Part shown: positions 29,193-33,302 of the stretch, piece after piece
Layout of the letters: each line of letters begins with the position of its first letter
How positions within the stretch are numbered: the stretch's first letter is position 1
Assembly: GCA_964372865.1 (NCBI GenBank)
Contig: CAYJRW010000003.1
Span: 1 to 33,302, forward strand
Length of the DNA stretch: 33,302 bases
Direction of reading: 5' to 3'
Origin: CAYJRW01 sp964372865
GTDB lineage: Bacteria; Patescibacteriota; Minisyncoccia; Minisyncoccales; 2-12-FULL-40-12
Notes under the pieces: model-generated
Told to the model about the DNA's origin: nothing
What the model saw: only the letters and a program-made list of their open reading frames with translations
Database searches by the model: none
Translations under genes and position numbers: made by a program

Positions 29193-30238
29193 AGATTTTC
29201 AAGAAAAAAATTTTGGTTGGAATGTCAGGAGGAGTGGATTCATCGGTAACGGCTCTCTTGCTGAAAAGAGCAGGCGTTAATGTTGTCGGAGCTCATATGA
29301 AATGCTGGGATGATAATTCGCCAGAGTGCTCGGGCTCTAAAGATGAACGAGATGCAAGGGTGGCTGCAGCCCATATCGGGATTCCTTTTTACGTTTTTGA
29401 TTTCAGGAAAGAGTACAAAAATAAGGTTTTTGAGCACTTTTTGCGAGAGCAAAAAGCGGGTCTTACGCCAAATCCTGACATGATGTGCAACCTGCATATA
29501 AAGTTTGGTATTTTTTTGGAAAAAGCAATGACTATGGGATTTGATTATATCGCTACAGGTCACTATGCAAGATTGCGGCAGGGCACTTTAATGATGGCTA
29601 AAGATAGAAACAAGGACCAGTCATATTTTTTGGCTTTCATTAAACCTGATGTTCTGGACAGGGTTCTTTTTCCTATCGGAGATTATACAAAAAGCCAAGT
29701 AAGAAAAATCGCTGAAAAATCAAAACTTCCCAATGCTTCAAAGCCAGACAGCCAGGGGCTTTGTTTTGTCGGAGAAGTGAAAATGGAAAGTTTTTTGAAG
29801 GGCTATATTAGACCAAAATCAGGTTTAATTGTTGACACGTCTGGAAAGAAAATTGGCCGGCATCAGGGCATATGGTTTTATACCATTGGGCAGAGAAAAG
29901 GCATTGGTTTGCCAGAAGGCCCCTATTTTGTTCTGGAAAAGGATTTGGAGAACAATGTTTTGTTTGTTACCAAAAATGAAAAGGATTTGTTTAAAAAAGA
30001 ATTGATTGCCAAAAGCGTTAATTGGTTTCAAGGGAAAACACCTAAGCTTCCATTGAGAGTCAAAGTAAAAATCCGCTATCGGACAACACCCGTCCCAGCC
30101 CTGTTAACTAAAACCCAAAAAGGTCTTTTACCCTTTACCCTAATAAAATTTGACAAACCGCAGCGCGCCATTACACCAGGGCAGTCAGCAGTTTTTTACA
30201 AGAATCAGGAACTCCTTGGCGGCGGCATTATCGCTTGA
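29189..30238 (+). CDS. mnmA: tRNA 2-thiouridylase MnmA
   Basis: MnmA thiolates U34 of Lys, Glu and Gln tRNAs using ATP and persulfide sulfur. The 349-aa protein has the P-loop GMSGGVDSSVTALLL, the first catalytic Cys in NPDMMCNLHIKFG, ATGHYARL, DQSYFLAF and the second Cys region DSQGLCFVGEV. Start ATG 29189 overlaps the regulator stop (ATGA). Its place behind sufS/sufU fits a shared sulfur supply, since no separate IscS is visible in this window. Confidence 0.95.
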   Translation: MKIFKKKILVGMSGGVDSSVTALLLKRAGVNVVGAHMKCWDDNSPECSGSKDERDARVAAAHIGIPFYVFDFRKEYKNKVFEHFLREQKAGLTPNPDMMCNLHIKFGIFLEKAMTMGFDYIATGHYARLRQGTLMMAKDRNKDQSYFLAFIKPDVLDRVLFPIGDYTKSQVRKIAEKSKLPNASKPDSQGLCFVGEVKMESFLKGYIRPKSGLIVDTSGKKIGRHQGIWFYTIGQRKGIGLPEGPYFVLEKDLENNVLFVTKNEKDLFKKELIAKSVNWFQGKTPKLPLRVKVKIRYRTTPVPALLTKTQKGLLPFTLIKFDKPQRAITPGQSAVFYKNQELLGGGIIA

Positions 30239-30256
30239 TGCCTGCAACAATATTTT

Positions 30257-30263
30257 GTATAAT
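30257..30263 (+). promoter_or_regulatory. -10 box for deoC, near-leaderless
   Basis: TTTTG followed by TATAAT (30258-30263) lies 8 nt before the ATG at 30272. No ribosome binding site is present. Confidence 0.6.
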
Positions 30264-30271
30264 AAAATCAT

Positions 30272-30940
30272 ATGGCAAATAAAATCGCCAAAATTATTGA
30301 CCACACCAATATTAATAAAAATGCTAACGCTAAAGACATCAAAAAGACCTGCCAGGATGCAAAAAAATATGGTTTCCGCTCTGTTGTGGTAAATCCAGAA
30401 TGGGCAAAACTGGCCAAAAAAGAATTGAAAGGAACAAAAATTATGCTTTCGGTCTTGATTGACCCGCCAATGGGTTTGAGTCCTCACAAAACAAGGGTCG
30501 GAATTTGCAGAAAAATGAAAAGAGCAGGAGCCGACGAGCTCGACATAGTCATGAATATCGTTGATTTAAAATATGAGAGATACGATAAAGTGTTTTTAGA
30601 CCTCAAAGCAATCTGTAAAATACTTCCGACAAAAGTCATTATTGGATCTGGTTTCTTGACGGATGGAGAGATCGCCCTCGCCTCAAAAATTGTAAAAAAA
30701 GCAGGGGCAATTTGCGTAAAAACAGCTACCTTTAAAGACCCTCTTGAAGAAAGAGAAATTGAAGAAAAAGCGCGCCACTTGAAAATTATGAAAAAATCTG
30801 CCCCGGGACTTTTGGTAAAGGCCTCTGGCAACATTAAAACCTTAAAAGAGGTAAAAATAGCTCAAAGAGCTGGAGCAAGCATTATAGGAACAAGCTCAGG
30901 AGTTAAAATAGTAAAAGGTCGCAAAAAAAACCTTAATTAA
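30272..30940 (+). CDS. deoC: Deoxyribose-phosphate aldolase
   Basis: DeoC cleaves 2-deoxyribose 5-phosphate to acetaldehyde and glyceraldehyde 3-phosphate in nucleoside salvage. The 222-aa protein has KIIDHTNI at the N-terminus, VVVNPEWAKLA, AGADELDIVMNI, VIIGSGFLTDGEI, the Schiff-base lysine in CVKTATF and the second lysine in VKASGNIKT. The family usually has K-T-S-T-G at the Schiff-base site; here it is KTATF, a mild change. It has its own near-leaderless promoter and ends 6 nt before the DsbA-like gene. Confidence 0.92.
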   Translation: MANKIAKIIDHTNINKNANAKDIKKTCQDAKKYGFRSVVVNPEWAKLAKKELKGTKIMLSVLIDPPMGLSPHKTRVGICRKMKRAGADELDIVMNIVDLKYERYDKVFLDLKAICKILPTKVIIGSGFLTDGEIALASKIVKKAGAICVKTATFKDPLEEREIEEKARHLKIMKKSAPGLLVKASGNIKTLKEVKIAQRAGASIIGTSSGVKIVKGRKKNLN

Positions 30941-30946
30941 ACTTTT

Positions 30947-31636
30947 ATGGAAGAAAAAAAACTAAATCCATATCTTATACCAGGAGCCATAGTTATTGCA
31001 GGAGCTGTTATTGCAGGAGCAGTTTTCCTAGCCCAGAAGCCAGCAGCGCCTCAGCCCTCAGGATCTGACTCTTCGCTTTCACAGGGCGGGGAAACCCCCG
31101 GAGAAGTTAACATCTCTTTTGAGGGTTTCGAATCAATGGGAAATCCTGAAGCGCCAGTGGTAATGGTTGAGTATTCCGATTTCGCTTGTCCTTTCTGTAC
31201 AAGGTTCTGGCAGGAAACACTGCCCGCCATTAAAAGGGATTATATTGATACGGGCAAGGTTCGTTTTGTCTACAAAGACTTTATTGTTGTGGGCGGAGAC
31301 AGAGGGGCTGAAGCAGCTCACTGCGCTCAGGAGCAGGGAAAATTCTGGGAATACCATGATTTGTTGTTTTCGCGCAACGCGCAAGACAAATCTCAGTGGT
31401 CAAATGCCGAAATTCATAAAGGATATGCGGAAGATCTGGGCTTGGATGAAAATGCTTTGATAGAATGTTTTGAGAGCCGTCGCTACCAGGAAAAAGTCGT
31501 TCAGTCAACCCAAGAGGCAATACAAAACGGCGGACAAGGAACCCCTTATTTCCTAATTAACAAGACGTCGGTCTTTGGAGCGCAGGACTATTCTGAATTC
31601 CAGAAAGTCATTGATTCCCTGCTGGCAGAACAATAA
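30947..31636 (+). CDS. DsbA-family thiol oxidoreductase, membrane-anchored
   Basis: The 229-aa protein has an N-terminal membrane anchor (residues ~10-28), a Pro/Ser/Gly-rich linker and a thioredoxin-fold DsbA domain outside the membrane. The active site is CPFC (81-84) in VEYSDFACPFCTRFW, and the cis-Pro loop is GTPYF. It resembles DsbA/BdbD-type proteins that put disulfides into exported proteins. Two further cysteines (AAHCAQ and LIECFE) lie in the helical insert. It is followed after 3 nt by a membrane protein with a CPAC motif, a possible redox partner. Confidence 0.92.
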   Translation: MEEKKLNPYLIPGAIVIAGAVIAGAVFLAQKPAAPQPSGSDSSLSQGGETPGEVNISFEGFESMGNPEAPVVMVEYSDFACPFCTRFWQETLPAIKRDYIDTGKVRFVYKDFIVVGGDRGAEAAHCAQEQGKFWEYHDLLFSRNAQDKSQWSNAEIHKGYAEDLGLDENALIECFESRRYQEKVVQSTQEAIQNGGQGTPYFLINKTSVFGAQDYSEFQKVIDSLLAEQ

Positions 31637-31639
31637 AAA

Positions 31640-32095
31640 ATGATATTTGTTTTACAGGCACTAAAAGAACCAAAATACTTTGGGTTAGCGGTGTTTTTTG
31701 CTTTTTTTATATGGTTTTTATATCCTTTTTTGCAGGTCTTGCTCCAGGGGCTTAACAATTTTTGGTTTTGGTTCACTTTGTTAACTCCCTTGGGCTGGTT
31801 TCTTTATTTGTTTTACGGCATTCTGTTCGGCGCGACTTTATCATTTTTTATCTGGCAAAGAGCAAAGAAGATTTGTCCTGTAAGCAGAACTGTTAGAGGA
31901 GGAGTTTTCGGCGTAATTGGAGGTTTTCTGGGGACAGTAACTCCTCTTTGCCCGGCTTGTTTGTCTTGGGTGATCCTGTTTTTGCCTGTCAGCCTGGTTC
32001 CCTCTCTGTTAAAATATAATGTGGAAATTATGGGTCTTAGCGTCATTTTGCTTTTCTTGGCGTTGTGGACTTTAGGCGGTTTTAAAAAAGCATGA
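31640..32095 (+). CDS. Membrane protein with a CPAC motif
   Basis: The 151-aa protein has four hydrophobic segments (around 13-35, 40-72, 88-103 and 108-146). Cysteines are in KKICPVS (79) and TPLCPACLSW (104 and 107), the latter at a membrane boundary. It is not a recognisable DsbB or VKOR. The CPxC pair next to a DsbA-like gene suggests thiol-disulfide exchange, while the cupredoxin downstream makes copper binding a fair alternative. The stop overlaps the next start as ATGA. Confidence 0.7.
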   Translation: MIFVLQALKEPKYFGLAVFFAFFIWFLYPFLQVLLQGLNNFWFWFTLLTPLGWFLYLFYGILFGATLSFFIWQRAKKICPVSRTVRGGVFGVIGGFLGTVTPLCPACLSWVILFLPVSLVPSLLKYNVEIMGLSVILLFLALWTLGGFKKA

Positions 32096-32625
32096 GTAGA
32101 AAAGAATATAAATTAAAACAACAGCAGAAGATAGAGGGAAAGACGAAAGAAAGGCAAAAGCGAAGAATGAAAAAAACCATGAAAATGGCTGCCGTGATCT
32201 TGATGGTTGGGGGAATAATCTTTGGAGGCGGCTGGTATTTTATCTCCCGAGTTGAACCGGGTGAAAAGTCAGATATTGTCTCCAGGGAGCTGATTCATTG
32301 GCACCCCGAACTGAAAATTAAAATTTTAGGAGAGGAACAAGAGATACCGGCAAACATCGGCATTGGGGTTGTGCACCAGCTAATTCACACCCATGCGCCA
32401 GACGGCGTAATTCACATAGAGTCAACAGGCCAGGTGCGGGAAAACGATATTAAGCTGGGCCGTTTTTTTGAAATCTGGGGGAAAATATTTAACAAAGACT
32501 GCATTTTTGACAAATGCTCTGGCCAAGACGGGCAAGTTAAAATGCTGGTCAACGGTCAGGAAAATTACGAATATGAAAATTATATTATGAGAGACGGAGA
32601 TAAAATTGAAATAATCTTTGAATAA
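32092..32625 (+). CDS. Membrane-anchored His-rich protein
   Basis: The 177-aa protein has a very basic cytoplasmic N-terminus (residues 1-31), one membrane helix (32-50) and an outside domain. That domain carries a His cluster: LIHWHPELKI (69, 71), VHQLIHTHAPDGVIHIE (95, 99, 101, 108), and a Cys pair in KDCIFDKCSG. The pattern suggests metal binding, plausibly copper given the cupredoxin next door. I know this IHTH...GVIHIE pattern only from uncharacterised prokaryotic proteins. It overlaps the CPAC protein by 4 nt. Confidence 0.7.
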   Translation: MSRKEYKLKQQQKIEGKTKERQKRRMKKTMKMAAVILMVGGIIFGGGWYFISRVEPGEKSDIVSRELIHWHPELKIKILGEEQEIPANIGIGVVHQLIHTHAPDGVIHIESTGQVRENDIKLGRFFEIWGKIFNKDCIFDKCSGQDGQVKMLVNGQENYEYENYIMRDGDKIEIIFE

Positions 32626-32665
32626 AAAGGTCGTTTTACTAATCAAATTTAACTATTAAAAATAT

Positions 32666-33097
32666 ATGGCACAGAGAACAATCATTGTCGCAGTTGTTAT
32701 TGCGGCGGCTCTTCTGGCAGGATACTTTATTTTTACCGGTATCCAAAGACCGGCTTCTGTCCCTCAGATTATAATGCCACCGGAATCCCCCCAGCAAGAA
32801 GAAGGGGTGGCAGCTCCCGAGACCAGGGAGATTGCTGTTTCGGGAACGGAATTCAGCTTCAGTCCAGCTGCTGTAACCCTCAAAGAGGGAGAAAAAGTTA
32901 GAGTGATTTTCACCAATGCTGGCTCTGCCCCTCATAACTTCACTATTGAGGGCTTGGGAATTAAAACAAAAGTGATTGGTTCAGGACAGTCAGATGTAGT
33001 TGAGTTTGTGGCACCTGCTTCCGGGAACTACACTTTTTTTTGCTCAGTTGCTGGCCACAGACAAGCAGGCATGGAAGGGAGTATGGAGGTGGAATAG
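32666..33097 (+). CDS. Cupredoxin (plastocyanin-like), membrane-anchored
   Basis: The 143-aa protein has an N-terminal signal anchor (residues 5-24), a Pro-rich linker and a type I copper domain. Copper ligands are complete: His90 in APHNFTIEG, Cys126, His131 and Met136 in FFCSVAGHRQAGMEG. It probably carries electrons or copper outside the membrane. A TATTAA box at 32654-32659 lies 6 nt before the ATG, which would again give a leaderless mRNA, though the region is AT-rich. Confidence 0.92.
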   Translation: MAQRTIIVAVVIAAALLAGYFIFTGIQRPASVPQIIMPPESPQQEEGVAAPETREIAVSGTEFSFSPAAVTLKEGEKVRVIFTNAGSAPHNFTIEGLGIKTKVIGSGQSDVVEFVAPASGNYTFFCSVAGHRQAGMEGSMEVE

Positions 33098-33141
33098 GCA
33101 GGGTGTGGATAACTTGATAAAATAAACGAGAAAAGTCAGGG

Positions 33142-33170
33142 TTGACAAGAATTTTCGATAGTGCTACAAG
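33142..33170 (+). promoter_or_regulatory. Possible promoter ahead of the structured RNA at the window end
   Basis: TTGACA (33142-33147), 17 nt, then a poor -10 TACAAG (33165-33170). The -35 is perfect but the -10 weak, so the start could differ. Confidence 0.4.
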
Positions 33171-33193
33171 GAATAATACAGCACGCCAAAAAT

Positions 33194-33271
33194 AATACTT
33201 GTTGAGAGGAAGCAGGTGTGATACCTGCGCTCCCCAGGAACGGTTACAGCCCGGTCGACTCAGCAAGTATT
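33194..33271 (+). ncRNA. Structured RNA element (leader, riboswitch-like or small RNA), class unknown
   Basis: AATACTTGTTGAG (33194-33206) pairs with CTCAGCAAGTATT (33259-33271) as a 13-bp closing stem with one G-U. Inside, GCAGGT-GTGAT-ACCTGC (33212-33228) forms a clean hairpin, and CCCC/GG-rich sequence around CCAGGAACGGTTACAGCCCGG can form a second arm. The three-way-junction shape suits a riboswitch or ribosomal-protein leader, but I recognise no class. What follows lies outside the window. Confidence 0.55.
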
Positions 33272-33302
33272 AATAAAATTCGTAAGTTCTTCCCTCTAGG
33301 GT

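Overview
The window looks like part of a compact genome of a candidate-phyla-radiation bacterium (Patescibacteria, probably a Parcubacteria-like lineage). This is inference from gene content and style: tightly packed genes, very short spacers, a SUF iron-sulfur operon with short subunits, an EF-Tu-domain-like mini protein, RtcB/archease/RtcA RNA-end enzymes, EndoQ, and two intein-interrupted housekeeping genes. No 16S rRNA is present, so the lineage is not proven.

Layout. (1) 1-9937: the 5' part of uvrB (minus strand) diverges from a run of murE-like ligase, archease, rtcB, a small basic protein, a Nif3-like protein and metK. rtcB and metK each carry an in-frame intein with a LAGLIDADG endonuclease. 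(2) 9969-12050: tRNA-Arg(CCG), an exported protein of unknown function, decayed duplicated sequence, and a GC-rich orphan gene with its own promoter, three-hairpin leader and terminator. (3) 12051-15915: a membrane heme protein plus flavoprotein pair, pyrH, a stand-alone structured RNA with promoter and terminator, a LOG-like protein, an EF-Tu domain-2-like protein and MgtC/SapB. (4) 15922-23297: acylphosphatase, a small DUF4258-like protein, EndoQ, RtcA, a CaCA exchanger, a zinc ribbon protein, a sugar dehydrogenase, a PD-(D/E)XK nuclease and a second orphan gene behind a three-hairpin leader. (5) 23397-30238: an M28-type peptidase, then sufB-sufC-sufD-sufS-sufU, a four-cysteine ArsR regulator and mnmA. 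(6) 30272-33302: deoC, then an extracytoplasmic redox/copper group (DsbA-like, CPxC membrane protein, His-rich anchored protein, cupredoxin), and finally a structured RNA at the edge.

How the genes fit together. Archease and RtcB form an RNA ligase pair, and RtcA acts on the same RNA 3' ends. SufS/SufU supply sulfur to the SufBCD scaffold and plausibly to MnmA for tRNA thiolation. DsbA and its neighbours form an oxidative-folding or copper-handling group outside the membrane.

The most unusual signal is a family of seven short dispersed repeats with the plan TTCGCTGA, variable stem-loop, (A)TCTC(AC), second stem-loop. The stem sequences differ from copy to copy but stay paired. Two copies sit in frame inside uvrB and murE, in opposite orientations relative to the gene, and others supply start regions or stop codons. 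A second signal is start-site architecture: many genes have a -10 box only 6-8 nt before the start codon (leaderless mRNAs), while the two orphan genes have long hairpin-rich leaders and strong ribosome binding sites.
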